A DNA stretch of 64,000 nt from Vespula vulgaris (taxonomy: Eukaryota; Arthropoda; Insecta; Hymenoptera; Vespidae). Positions 39,427 to 51,302 of this stretch are shown here, piece after piece. Every line of letters begins with the position of its first letter. Position 1 is the first letter of the stretch. The stretch is taken from assembly GCF_905475345.1 (NCBI RefSeq), contig NC_066595.1, positions 3,037,001 through 3,101,000 of the forward strand. Reading direction: 5' to 3'. The notes under the pieces are model-generated. The model saw only the letters and a list, made by a program, of their open reading frames with translations, did not search any database and was not told the origin of the DNA. A program made the translations under genes and the position numbers.

Positions 39427-39445
39427 TTAATATATACTATTGAAA
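39350..39445 (-). repeat. Degenerate ~20-bp tandem repeat over the stop codon of Ser-rich copy 1
   Basis: Read on the minus strand, the last coding bases and stop (TTCAATAGTATATATTAA) are followed by about four diverged copies of the same ~20-base unit, such as TTCAATGATACATATTAA. The paralogous gene at 43914 has only the first unit. The end of the reading frame has therefore been tandemly copied into the 3' UTR. Confidence 0.7.
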
Positions 39446-42058
39446 AGAGATTCACAATTTATATCCCTGAAATCTCCTGGAACGAGTCTCCAAATTCTGC
39501 CGAAAGTATTGAAAACTTCTGGAACCAGTTTAGGTTTAAGAAAGTTGAATGTCAATGGACTGACTCCATCGGTGATACGACTGAAGTACGTTTTGTTTGA
39601 CTTCAAGGTCATTAGAACGATGTCGCCTGGTACGAGATTACGGTTACCAATAGCGGCAATAACTTTGTTTCTGGGTAAGACCACTGGCCACTTTAGTTTC
39701 CAAGGAAATCTTGAGGGGCTACTGGAAGAGATTCCTGAGGACTCTGACACAAAAGTTGTTGCCGGTGAACTTGCAGCAACAGGAGCAGCAGAACTTACTT
39801 GAAACTTTCTTTTATAAGAATTTAAAATTGGCGATGAAGGAACGATTATCGTAGGATTAGAAGAAGTACTGACTGTGGAAGAACTGCTCGTCGAACTTGT
39901 GCCAGTTACTGGAAAAATGTTCTTTATACGAGTAATTGGGGACGCGTAATTATCAACAACACTAGAAGAGGCACTGCTCGAAGCGCTGCTTGACGTTAAT
40001 GCAGGTGTAACAGCGGAAATTACCGGCTCGATGCTCGGTAACAAAGAACTAGCGGAAGAGGAAGAAGCAGAAGCAGAAGAAGTAGTAGTATCGGTCAAGA
40101 GATTTCCACTTGATTTTAGCGATGAAATCGCCGAAGAAGTGGCGCTAGTTAGGCCTTTAGTTCCACTTGAAATTGACGAAAGTATTGGCATCACGCGTGA
40201 CAAAAAGGATGGCTCGAATAATGCTTTAGATATTTCTGGAGATGTGGAAGACGATGAACTGGATGATGTCGATGTGGAAGCAACTGTTTCCTCTAATTCT
40301 GGCACAGCCGAAAGGCTAGAAGTTGATGAGGAAGAACTCGATGAAGAAGACGCTACATTGATAGCATCGATGTTTGAGATTGGATTTAACTGACTGATGG
40401 AAGAGGAACTTGCTGCCGCTGTTGTTGCTGTTGTTGCTGCAGCTCCTGTTGCCGCTGTTGCTGCTGCTGCAGCTGTCGTCGTCGTCGTCGAAGTTATCGT
40501 CGACGGAATTTCCTCAATCAAGATTTTCGGCTCGCTAACAACAGTACTGGTAGTAGTCGAGGTTGAAGAAGACGTACTTACTGTATTAGGCGATACAGAA
40601 ACAGTCGGTACAAGCGGTTCTTGAATTGGTACAATTTCTGTTTCGCTCGTTGAAGTGGTGGTTACAGCATCTGAACTAGTTGACTGCGATGATAGCGGTA
40701 TGACGGGTATGATTTCTTCTTGTTGCGATGATGAATCAGAAGATTGACTATTTATAAATATTTCTTGGATACCAGATGCTTGGTAACCATCGTAAACTGC
40801 CTTAACCGTATCAATAAAGACCGGTTCATTCTGCACATCAATCAGCAATGTATCGGCACTCGAAGTGGAACTCGTGATAAAATTTAAGAATGTCGTCTTG
40901 AGTGCGTCGATGAAAGATACAAAAATTTCAACTTCCTTTCCCAGTAATACGAGCAGTTTTTCAAATAGTTGAGAAAAAACTGGATACAAACGTTCCAGGA
41001 GAATTAGAAAATCTTCCTTCAATCTGTTAATCGTCAGAATAATATCTTCTAATGGTATAGCAGTTATTAGAATCTCTGGTAAAGCGAGTAAATGTCGTGG
41101 TTCTTTCAACAATTCTTCCACTATCACTGGAGCACGATCTAAGAACTCAACAAAAGTCGAACCAGCGTCTGCTTCCAATAAATTAATACGTGGTCCAACT
41201 GTGATTTCACTCAACAAATTGAGAAATGCGTGCAACAGATAATGCAGCAACTTTTTTGTTTCACATAAAATTTCGTGAACTATTGTACTTAATAGATGAG
41301 GATGTCCATATTCGATCGCTTCAGTAGCACACTGTATCTGCTTCAAAACTTCCAGTGGTAAAGGCGTTGGAAAACTAAATGATGACGATGATGATGACGA
41401 TGACGATGACGATGACGATGTCGATACAGATGAAGATGACACCGATGTTACTGCTGCAGGAACTACTTCCGTCAGTAAACATCCATCAGTAGAAATTGCG
41501 TGACGTTTTGGTAATCTGTTTCGTGTTTCAAGTTCTGTTTTTTTGGGTAATTGTTCACTTTCATTGTTGGTCTCATTTTTTTTCTTCAAATATTCCGATA
41601 AGTTCGATATTAGAATTTCTAAATGTTGTATCATAATCGCACGTTCCATCTATGCAGAAAAAAAAAGTAACAAATTTTTCATGAGTTCGGAATTTCGTTC
41701 ATTTCAAAATATGATCAGAAATAATTACACTCACCTCGTTATTTATTTCTTCGTTATTCTTGTTAATTAAAGTTTCGTTGTTGTCAGAAAAATCGTTCTT
41801 TTTCTCTTCTTCTTCTTTAAAAAATTCATCTTTTTCTTGGTCGTTTTGTACGTTTGTCAGTGGCGTCGATAGATTTATCCTCTCGGTAGTACCTTTGGTG
41901 TCCTCTTGCTCATCTCGAAATGATTTTCCTTCATCTACGAAACTGTGGACTTTATCGTCGATATCTGAACTTTCTTCTCCAAACGTTGTCCCAATCGAAA
42001 CGGACAAAAAGATGAAGAAGAGGAAAATGGGGAATATCGTTTTCTGTATTCTCGACAT
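39427..42058 (-). CDS. Serine-rich secreted protein, copy 1 (848 aa)
   Basis: Two exons, 41735-42058 and 39427-41649, with a phase-0 GT-AG intron. Residues 1-27 are a signal peptide (MSRIQKTIFPIFLFFIFLS). The rest of exon 1 is very acidic (EEKKNDFSDNNETLINKN). Exon 2 starts with a short helix, then a conserved basic site RNRLPKRH, a serine run, and about 230 residues of amphipathic helix (VFSQLFEKLLVLLGKEVEIF). Then come about 350 residues of Ser/Thr/Ala/Val low complexity, and a compact basic C-terminal domain of about 90 residues (WKLKWPVVLPRNKVIAAIGN, GDIVLMTLKSNKTYFSR) with one Cys near the end. I do not recognise the family. Composition suggests a structural secretion such as a sericin-like or silk-associated protein, which is inference. 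A tandem copy lies at 43914-46698. Confidence 0.82.
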
Positions 42059-43913
42059 TTTACTTTAGAATTTCAAACTCGTTATGTTTTCGAAAGGAAA
42101 AGTGCCGCCTTATATAGTTGAAGATTTACAAACTCATCTCGAGATTTGGCACGGTGATCGTGCAGTATCTTAATAACATCAAAGATAATAAATCATAACA
42201 CAGAAACTGATGATAACGTTTCAATCGTAGCTTATATTCGATTAAAACGAGATTAATCTTTTACAAGATTTCTCACGTTGCTTTTTTTTTTTATCATGAC
42301 TCGTGCGTCGTTCTCACTCACGTTCTTCCTTCATAACGAGAGATCAAAAGTCATACAACATCGTACGTTTTTTACGTTTTTTATGTTTCTTACGAGAAAT
42401 CAAGGAATAGGATAATCAATGAACTTTTGTACCACACTTTTACGTGCCATTTTTACTATAAATATTTTATTTATATCTTCGTAAATATACATGTGATAAT
42501 GTTTTATTTGTATATTAAAGACGAAACAATGCAATAATAAAATAATCAAAAAAATTGTACTCGTGACTTTTAACGTAGTTTGATATCTCACAGACAGGTA
42601 GAAATCTCTTGATTTTCGACGTGAGATACGTGAGTGTAGATGTAACTTCCGCAATTATTTTTATTCGTTTTGTTCATCGATTAATCGAACATTTCGATTG
42701 ATTTTTTCCATATATAGAAAGAGATAAGAAAAAAAATATTTAATTTACCTTGCTGAAGGTTGTGAATAGATATTTTTTATGATCTTATAGTGGCGCGTAT
42801 CTTATATCAAACATGATTTTTTTAAATATAATTATTTGCATACCATTATATACATATATTGATATAAATCGATGGTATTCGATCACTAAGGAAAAATTAT
42901 TCAAATTCACCAGAATATCTTAATTATTGATGTCATATTAAAACTTTCGATCATCGTGAGATCGAACTGAATCATTTCGATACGTATCTATTTACTGACT
43001 TCCTATATATCTATTTTTAAAGTAACAGATGTTTAATCTTCCTGTTTTTTTTTTTTCGTATTTTATTTTGTAATACTATATGTTCGTTTGTATTTCCATA
43101 AAAGAGGACAAAAAAATCAGTAGATATGCTTTACTTTCCTAATTACACACACAAGTAGGATAATTCCTTTTTGTTAATCCGAACTTCGTTATTGCGATTT
43201 GCTAAATTTTTTTGTTAAGATACATTGAATGATCTTTTTGATTTATTAAAAAATAAATGATCAGTATGTATGAATATTTTTGTTATTATTTGCAATAAAA
43301 TATTAGTACGTAATATAACTAGTCGGTATAAATAATTAAGTGTCAGGATTAGAATTACTAGCCATCTGGCAAATCATTATATTTGCAAATATTTTAATAA
43401 ACGTAATGACAATTTTGGAGATTAATCAGAATAATACTTACATCAAGTATTGATATTTTATTATAAATACTGATCGTTTATTTAAAATACTGATCAAAAA
43501 TTTGTTGACATCCTGATCCAATAAATAGCAATCATAAAAATTGATGATCTTCCATGGAAACGAATTGAGAATGAATATATAATTAGTGAATAGACATTTC
43601 ATTTAGTATCTGCAAATATCAACAACGTGATATTATTATATTCGATTGAGTTAAATATATATTGATATACTATAGTTTTATATATCACAATAAGGAACGA
43701 TTCAAATCACTTAATTGCTTAGAGAATAATTTTGTGGAAAATGTATAATTGTATTATTATCATATAGTTTGGGTATTATCAAAAAAATAGGAGAAAAATA
43801 TTTATATTGCAGGTTATAAGAAAATACATAGAATGTATAATATATCATGAAAAAATAGACCTTTATTTATTTATTTTTTACAATTCAATATAACATTTGT
43901 TGTATAAATTCGG
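42059..43913. other. Intergenic between the serine-rich duplicates
   Basis: The first ~400 bases upstream of copy 1 align with the sequence upstream of copy 2, so the promoter was included in the duplication. The rest is AT-rich with no coding exon. Confidence 0.65.
42109..42116 (-). promoter_or_regulatory. TATA box of Ser-rich copy 1
   Basis: TATATAAG on the minus strand about 51 bases before the ATG at 42058. The surrounding sequence is shared with copy 2. Confidence 0.65.
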
Positions 43914-46698
43914 TTAATATATACCATTGAAGAGAGATTCACAATTTATATCCCTGAAATCTCCTGGAACGAGTCTCCAAATTCTGCCGAAAGTATTGAA
44001 AACTTCTGGAACCAGTTTAGGTTTAAGAAAGTTGAATGTCAATGGACTGACTGCATCGGTGACACGACTGAAGTACGTTTTGTTTGATTTCAAGGTCATC
44101 AGAACGATGTCGCCTGGTACGAGATTACGGTTACCAATAGCGGCGATGACTTTGTTTCTGGGTAAGACCACTGGCCACTTTAGTTTCCAAGGAAATCTTG
44201 AGGGGCTACTGGAAGAGATTTCTGAGGACTCTGACACAAAAGTTGTTGCCGGTGAACTTGCAGCAACAGGAGCAGCAGAACTTACTTGAAACTTTCTTTT
44301 ATAAGAATTTAAAATTGGCGATGAAGGAACGATTATCGTAGGATTAGAAGAAGTACTGACTGTGGGAGAACTGCTCGTCGAACTTGTGCCAGTTACTGGA
44401 AAAATGTTCTTTATACGAGTAATTGGGGACGCGTAATTATCAACAACACTAGAAGAGGCACTGCTCGAAGCGCTGCTTGACGTTAATGCAGGTGTAACAG
44501 CGGAAATTACTGGCTCGATGCTCGGTAACAAAGAACTAGCGGAAGAGGAAGAAGCAGAAGCAGAAGAAGTAGTAGTATCGGTCAAGAGATTTCCACTTGA
44601 TTTTAGCGATGAAATTGCCGAAGAAGTGGCGCTAGTTAGGCCTTTCGTTCCACTTGAAATTGACGAAAGTATTGGCATCACGCGTGACAAAAAGGATGGC
44701 TCGAATAATGCTTTAGATATTTCTGGTGATGTGGAAGACGATGAACTGGATGATGTCGATGTGGAAGCAACTGTTTCTTCTAATTCTGGCACAGCCGAAA
44801 GGCTAGAAGTTGATGAGGAAGAACTCGATGAAGAAGATGCTACATTGATAGCATCGATGTTTGAGATTGGATTTAACTGAGTGGAAGAGGAACTTGCTGC
44901 CGCTGTTGTTGCTGTTGTTGCTGCAGCTCCTGTTGCCGCTGTTGCTGCTGTTGCAGCTGTCGTCGTCGTCGTCGTAGTTATCGTCGACGGAACTTCCTCA
45001 ATCAAGATTTTCGGCTCGCTAACAACAGTATTGGTAGTAGTCGAGGTTGAAGAAGACGTACTTACTGTATTAGGCGACACCAAAACAGTCGGAACAAGCC
45101 GTTCTTGAATTGGTACAATTTCTGTTTCGCCCGTTGAAGTGGTGGTTACAGCATCTGAACTAGTTGACTGCGATGATAGCGGTATCACGGGTAAGATTTC
45201 CTCTTGTTGCGATAATAAAATCGAAGGTTGATTATTTAAAAGTATTTCTTGGATATCAGACGCTTGGTAACCATCATAAAATGCTTTAACCACATTAATA
45301 AAGATTGGTTCATTCTGTACATTACTTAGCAATGTAACGACAATGGAAATAGAATTCTTGATCAAATTTAAGAAAATCGTCTGGAGTGCATCAATTAAAG
45401 ATACAAAAATTTCAACTTCCTTTCCCAGTAATACGGGCAGTTTTTCAAGTAGTTGAGAAAAAATCGGATATAAATTTTTCAGGAGAAATAGAAAATTTTC
45501 CGTCAAATTTAAGAAAATCTTCTGGAGTGCATCGATGAAAGATATAAAAATTTCAATTTCCTTTGCCAATAATACGGGCAGTTTTTCAAGTAGTTGAGAA
45601 AAAATCGGATATAAATGTTCCAGGAGAAGTAGAAAATCATCCTTCAATTTGTTAATCGTTCGAACAATATCTTCTAATGGTATAGCAGTTATTAGAATCT
45701 CTGGTATAGCAAGGAGATCTTGTGATTCCTTTAATAATTCTTCCACTATCACTGGGGCATGCTCTAAGAATTCAACAACAATTGTACCAGCATCAGCTTC
45801 CAATAAATTAATCTCTGGTCCAATAGAGATTGCACTCAACAAATTGAGAAACGTGTGAAGCAAATAATGGAGCAGTTTCTTTGCCTCGCATAAAATTTCG
45901 TAGACTATTGTACTTAACAAACGAGATTGTCCATATTCAATCGCTTTAGCAGCACACTCTGTCTGCTCCAAAACTTCTAGTGGTAAAAGCCTCAAAAAGC
46001 CAGATAATGGCGGTGACGATGTTGATACCGATGCCGATGCCGATGATGATGACGATGATGATGATGACGACGATGATACCGATGTTACTGCCGCAGGGAC
46101 TACTTCCGTTAGTAAACATCCATCAGTAGAAATTGCATGACGTTTTGGTAATCTGTTTCTTAAATCATTTTCTGTTTTTTCATATAATTGTTCACTTTCA
46201 TCATGGTTCTGTTCCTTATTCTCTTTCTTCATATATTCTGATAAATTTGATATCAGATCTTCTAAATATTGTCTCATAACCGCACGTTCAATCTATGTAT
46301 AAAGAAACAAAGCAAAGTTTTCGTGAGTTTGCAATTTCGTTCATTTTAAAATATCATTCAGAAATAATTACACTCACCTCGTCGTTCATTTCTTCGTTAT
46401 TCTTGTTAATTAAAGTCTCGTTGTCAGAAAAACCATTCTTTCTCTCTTCTTCTTCTTTAAAAAATTCATCCTTTTCTTTAACGTTTTGTATATTTGTCTG
46501 CGGCGTCGATAGATCTATCCTCTCGGTAGAACCTTTGGTGTCCTCTTGCTCATCTCGAAATGATCTTCCTTCGTCCACGAAACTGTGGACTTTATCGTCG
46601 ATATCTGAACTTTCTTCTCCAACCGTTGTCCGAGTCGAAACGGACAAAAAGATGAAGAAGATGAAGATGGGAAATATCGTTTTCTGTATCCTCGACAT
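43914..46698 (-). CDS. Serine-rich secreted protein, copy 2 (899 aa)
   Basis: Two exons, 46378-46698 and 43914-46292, with the same intron position and phase as copy 1. The order is the same: signal peptide, acidic exon 1, RNRLPKRH site, serine run, amphipathic helices, Ser/Thr/Ala low complexity and the basic C-terminal domain. In this copy exon 2 begins with ATT (Ile) where copy 1 has ATG, which supports joining exon 1. It is longer mainly because a helical unit of about 50 residues (YPIFSQLLEKLPVLL) occurs twice. The 3' half is nearly identical to copy 1 at DNA level, while the helical half shows many replacements. Function is as uncertain as for copy 1. Confidence 0.82.
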
Positions 46699-48407
46699 TT
46701 TACTTTACGATCTCAAACTCGTTATGTTCTCAGAAAGAAAGATGTCAGCTTTATATAGTTGAAGATTTACAAATCCAGCTCGAGATTTGGCACGGTGATC
46801 GTGCGGTATCTTAACAACATCAAAGATAATAAATCGTAACAGAAAATAGTGATAACATTGCAATCGTCGTTTATATTCGATTAAGAAAAATTAATCTTTT
46901 ACAAGATTTCTCACGTTGTTTTATTTATTTATTTTTTTTTTATCTTAACTCACGCGTCTTTTTTACTCACGTTTTTCCTTCTTAACAGGAGATCAAAATT
47001 GATATAACATCGTACGTTTACGGCAAGGATCTTTGTTTATTTTGAAAATTCAAGGAATAGAATAAACAACGAATTTCTGTATCACATTTTTACGTGCCAT
47101 TTTGACTATACATATTTTATTTATATCTTCGCAATTTAATTGGACAGTATAGATAATTAAATATCAGAGACCGTCTTAGTTTATTGTAAATACTGGGCAT
47201 ATCATTTCAAATGTTGACGAATTATTATATCTGCAAATATTTTAATCAAAACATTGACGATTTTTATATCGATCGATGCAATGTCGATCATTTATGTGAT
47301 GCACTGATATTTTATTATAAATATTGATTACTTATTTCTAATACTGATAAACAATTTTTTGAAATATCGATTGAATGAGTAGCAACCATACGAAAGTCGA
47401 TGATTTTTCATTGTTACGTTTCAAAGTGAATACATAATTAATGAATAGATATTTCATTCGGTACCTTCAAACATCCATTAATTAAACGTCGAGATATTAT
47501 TTCACGCGAAGTGATTTATCCACGACGATACGACAATTTACAGTAGCATATGTAAATGAAACAAATCATGTTACTAACACTGAAAGAATGGTATCGTAAA
47601 GTTCATCTACGTGGTTTGAAGGAAAAAGAGAGAGAGAGAGAGAGAAAGATAGAGAAAAAAAAAGAGAAAAGAAGGAAAAAGACAAAATATTCTCACAGTA
47701 AGGTCATGCCCTGGGCCTAGCTTTGGAGATTCTTTAAATAGAAAGACGGGCGTCTTTCTCTCTATCTCTCCTTCTCTCTCTCTTTTTCAGGGATACATTA
47801 TGCTTCCTTCGAGACAATCATCGTGTTCTGCCATGTGGTCTCGAACCAGCACGCGGATTCCCTTTTCTCGGCCGTAGCGTTTTATGATGCGTTGACAGCC
47901 GTGCTTTAGGTTAAGGAAGTCGAAGGCAGACCATAAATTTCGATGTACGCAAACATAAGAGGAGGATCTTCGTGGATGAGTTCGTTCACGTTACAAATCG
48001 GCTTGGCTCTTAAACAGTCCTTTGAAAATCAACTAAAATTCATCTTTTTGTTTATGTGTGTGTGTATGTGTCTACTAAAATATATCTAGATACTTTGAAA
48101 ATTATTTTTAGAACGTTTAGTTATCTTATGGTCTGAATATAATTATCGAGAATATATTATGTTCAATAGTCTTGGATAAAGGAAAATAGGTATAGTGTGT
48201 AGGTATTGAATTAATTTTTATAGATATCATAAATAATCTTTTATTTTATTAGATATATGTATGTATATTCGCTAAATGTATCACATGTTTCAAGTAAATA
48301 TTTTATACTCGAAACAAGATGGCACGATAAAGATTTCAAACGATACGTTTGATATTTAATAGACGATTAGAATTTCTCCATGTATTCGAGCGAGCTAAAG
48401 TAGGTCA
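46699..48407. other. Intergenic within the secreted cluster
   Basis: Upstream region of Ser-rich copy 2, alignable with that of copy 1 for roughly 400 bases, followed by GA and CT tracts near 47620-47790 and a GC-richer patch at 47800-47990. No coding exon is recognised. Confidence 0.6.
46750..46757 (-). promoter_or_regulatory. TATA box of Ser-rich copy 2
   Basis: TATATAAA on the minus strand about 52 bases before the ATG at 46698, in the same place as in copy 1. Confidence 0.65.
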
Positions 48408-50625
48408 TCATTGAAAACACAAGGACGATACCGAATGTTTTCGTGCTGCATTGCGTAATCTGGCTATGATTCCTGATTCTGGACCAAGTTGGATGTCCTC
48501 GTTAGTTTCAATGTTATCGACGTTGTAGTTGTAAGAATTCGTGTCAATCTGTTCAATATCTCTTGGTATCTCCGTTTCGACTTCGTTTTTGATTATTACA
48601 GCTCCTGGTATATAGCCTGGTAAAGGTGGTCCAGTTGGTCCGCAAGATCCTTTCGATTTATATCCTACATTTGTTCCAATTAATTTTCCACCTACGCCAT
48701 TTTCTTCTCCATTTGGTACAATCCTTTGATCTACTCCTTGAGGATTTGACGAAGGTATGTTTATGGTGAGGCCTGGCTCGACAACGTTTATATCGATTGG
48801 TCGGTAACCTACGTCTCTGGAATAATTATGAAATGACATAATCGAAATTTGATGATAATTACAAAAATTACGGTATGTGCGTGTATGTTCGACTCTATTT
48901 ATCTCGTATAAATTTTTCCTTACCCGTAACTTAAAAAATTCGTTCTCACGCGATTGACTTGTTCTCTCTGTTCCAAATTTTCTCGCTCCATAGCTTCAAG
49001 CTCGGCAAGATTATCATCGTCGTCGTCGTCGTTCTCTCCGATTATCGTAGAACTTGCAGGAGAGTGTTTCAATTCGACGATAGGCCTATCGACGATAACA
49101 AGTTTTTCTTCGGGTACATCGATCAATTTCTTTTCTTTCTTCAGTTCGACCGGCAATGTTCTATGTCCGAACGATATACTTCCCTCCGATACTAATTTCT
49201 TTCCTTTGTTATAATATATCTGCGGTGCAACCAGATTTTTATAAGCAAGAGTCAACGATATGGGATCTGCTGGTAATTGGTCTTGTGGTCGACGTTGCGA
49301 TGGAAATCCTGTTAAATATAATAGATGAATCATTTTTGTTCTCGTTAAAATGATCTTTATCGTAAAATGTTACTTACCATTTGGAGCAGTTCCAAAAGGA
49401 GTACCGTAGATGTTATTAGAGCTAGTGTAACCTCCGTTTCCAAATTCAGATTGAGGAAATCCGTTGGTATTTCCGAAAGAAGTAGGAGTATCGTAGGTGA
49501 TGCTAGAAGTACTGTAACTTCCACTTCCGAATCCTGGTTGAGACAATCCATTAGGAGTTCCGAAGGGATTAGAAACATCGTAAACGGTGCTAGAGCTACC
49601 GTAATTTCCACTTCCGAATCCCAGTGGAGACAATCTGTTAGGAGTTCCAAAAAGAGAAGGAGTTTCGTTGATGATACTAGAGGTATCGTAACTTCCAATT
49701 CCGGATTCTGATTGAGACAGTCCGTTAGGAGTTCCAAAAGGTGTAGGAATATCGTAAATGATATTAGAGCTGTAACTTCCACTTCCGAATTGAGGCAATC
49801 CGGTAGGAGTTCCGATGTGAGTTGTCACGCTAGAAGGATTACCACGAATACCCGATATGTACTTGATACATTCTTGATAAGGACTACCTTTACAACATCT
49901 CATTTTAACAGGATACGCAGGAGTTACTTTAACGCGTGTTCCTAATGTTGTGTGTAATGCCGTTAGTTTGCTCGGATTGCAAAGATTATTGATAGGCGAG
50001 AAACTGTTGAAAGATCATTGGAATTATTCATCATTTTCACATAAAAAAAAAATCTTATTGAATATGCTTAATTTATCGCTTTACCTACCTAGGTACTATT
50101 TGGACATTATTATCCGAAGGAGGAACTTCTGTCTGACTGGTGACACTGATCAAGTCGGAGGAAGAATATTTATTGGGAACGTCTAGGTTGATAGACGAAC
50201 TAGAAATACCATTGCTTGGAGTTAACGTATTATCAATTACAGTAGTTGTAGTATCCGATTGTGTAGTCGCAGTACTAAAGTCCGATGTAATCAATGTATT
50301 AGTTTGCGTTTCAGAACATCCCGGTTTTCCACCTTCACGGATTATTACAGCTTCGTTTATTGCTTCTGGAGATACATATTGTATAGGTTTCGTCACTTCG
50401 GTAGCTTTAACGATGACGTCGTTACAGCTGCATGGATTGTTACCTGAGCATTTAATGCGTCTCGATGTATTAACTTAACAAAGACGTTTGATAAAAATTT
50501 AATATATGATAAAAGTTCAATATTTGAATACCTGATCCAAGATTGCCGCAAGCGCATCCATCTTGAGCCAAGACAGAAGAGATCAAGAGCAATAACGTTA
50601 TACCCTTTACCCAAGTCGACCACAT
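48408..50625 (-). CDS. Secreted repeat protein of unknown function, 632 aa
   Basis: Five exons, 50532-50625, 50089-50473, 49378-50003, 48924-49308 and 48408-48816, joined by GT-AG introns with consistent phases. Residues 1-21 are a signal peptide (ITLLLLISSVLAQ). An N-terminal segment has several cysteines (DGCACGNLGSG, CSGNNPCSCND). A Ser/Thr-rich linker follows, then a Cys-containing block (MRCCKGSPYQECIKY). Next come about five imperfect repeats of roughly 30 residues with the core FGTPNGLSQ...GSGSY. Then there is a charged segment with an Asp run, and a C-terminal part with PLPGYIPGAVIIK. No known domain is recognised. Composition suits an extracellular matrix, cuticle or secretion-coating protein, but this is inference. 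Confidence 0.78.
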
Positions 50626-51302
50626 TATCACGTAGTTACTTTGTACTCTGTACTTGATTAATTCTCTTCTTTTCTCTCATTTATATAAGAATTCCATCCG
50701 GTCGAGAAAAAAGATGTTGCAATGATTTGCCACTATGTCGTTCGTTTCATTTCATTGTTGTCATTTTATTCCGCGTCTCTGCCTCGTCTTTATTCATAAC
50801 TATATACATTTCCGGTTGTCGGACATTTGTTTATCGTTTTTAATTTCTTCCGGCATATTTCTCAGTTATTAAAAGGATCATCGAGATATCGTGTATTTTA
50901 TTTCCTTGTTGTGAGAAAGAATGCGAGACGTGACCGAACATAGAATACAAAGCGTGACATATTGGAATAAATTAAATTGTAAGAAAAATTTATTGCGAGG
51001 ACATAAAAGAGGAAATATCTTTTGAAAAATTTTTATCAGAGCCGCAGTTGGAACGTGATAACTTTGAAAAAGAAATCGATACATTCATTGAAAAACTAAA
51101 AGTATTATATTTCGCTGATTCATCATACATAGTATTAATTTATAATAATCGTTATTATACAATAACTATATTTTTACTAATAAAGTTCGTATTTACAAGG
51201 TTCGTACGTTTTTTATATTCACCAATATGGTAATATCATTCATTTGCAGTATGCAAAAAGTCGTTTATAAAGTCGGGATAAAATCCGATTATTTTTATTT
51301 AT
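50626..51302. other. Intergenic
   Basis: Between the secreted repeat protein and the stop of ESS2. It contains the TATA box of the former. Nothing else is recognised. Confidence 0.6.
50680..50687 (-). promoter_or_regulatory. TATA box of the 632-aa secreted protein gene
   Basis: TATATAAA on the minus strand about 55 bases before the ATG at 50625. Confidence 0.6.

Noticed and set aside
39440..40624. Plus-strand 120- and 75-codon frames, repeated at 43927-45108
   Set aside because: They are antisense to the serine-rich genes, and their conservation follows from the near-identity of the duplicates.
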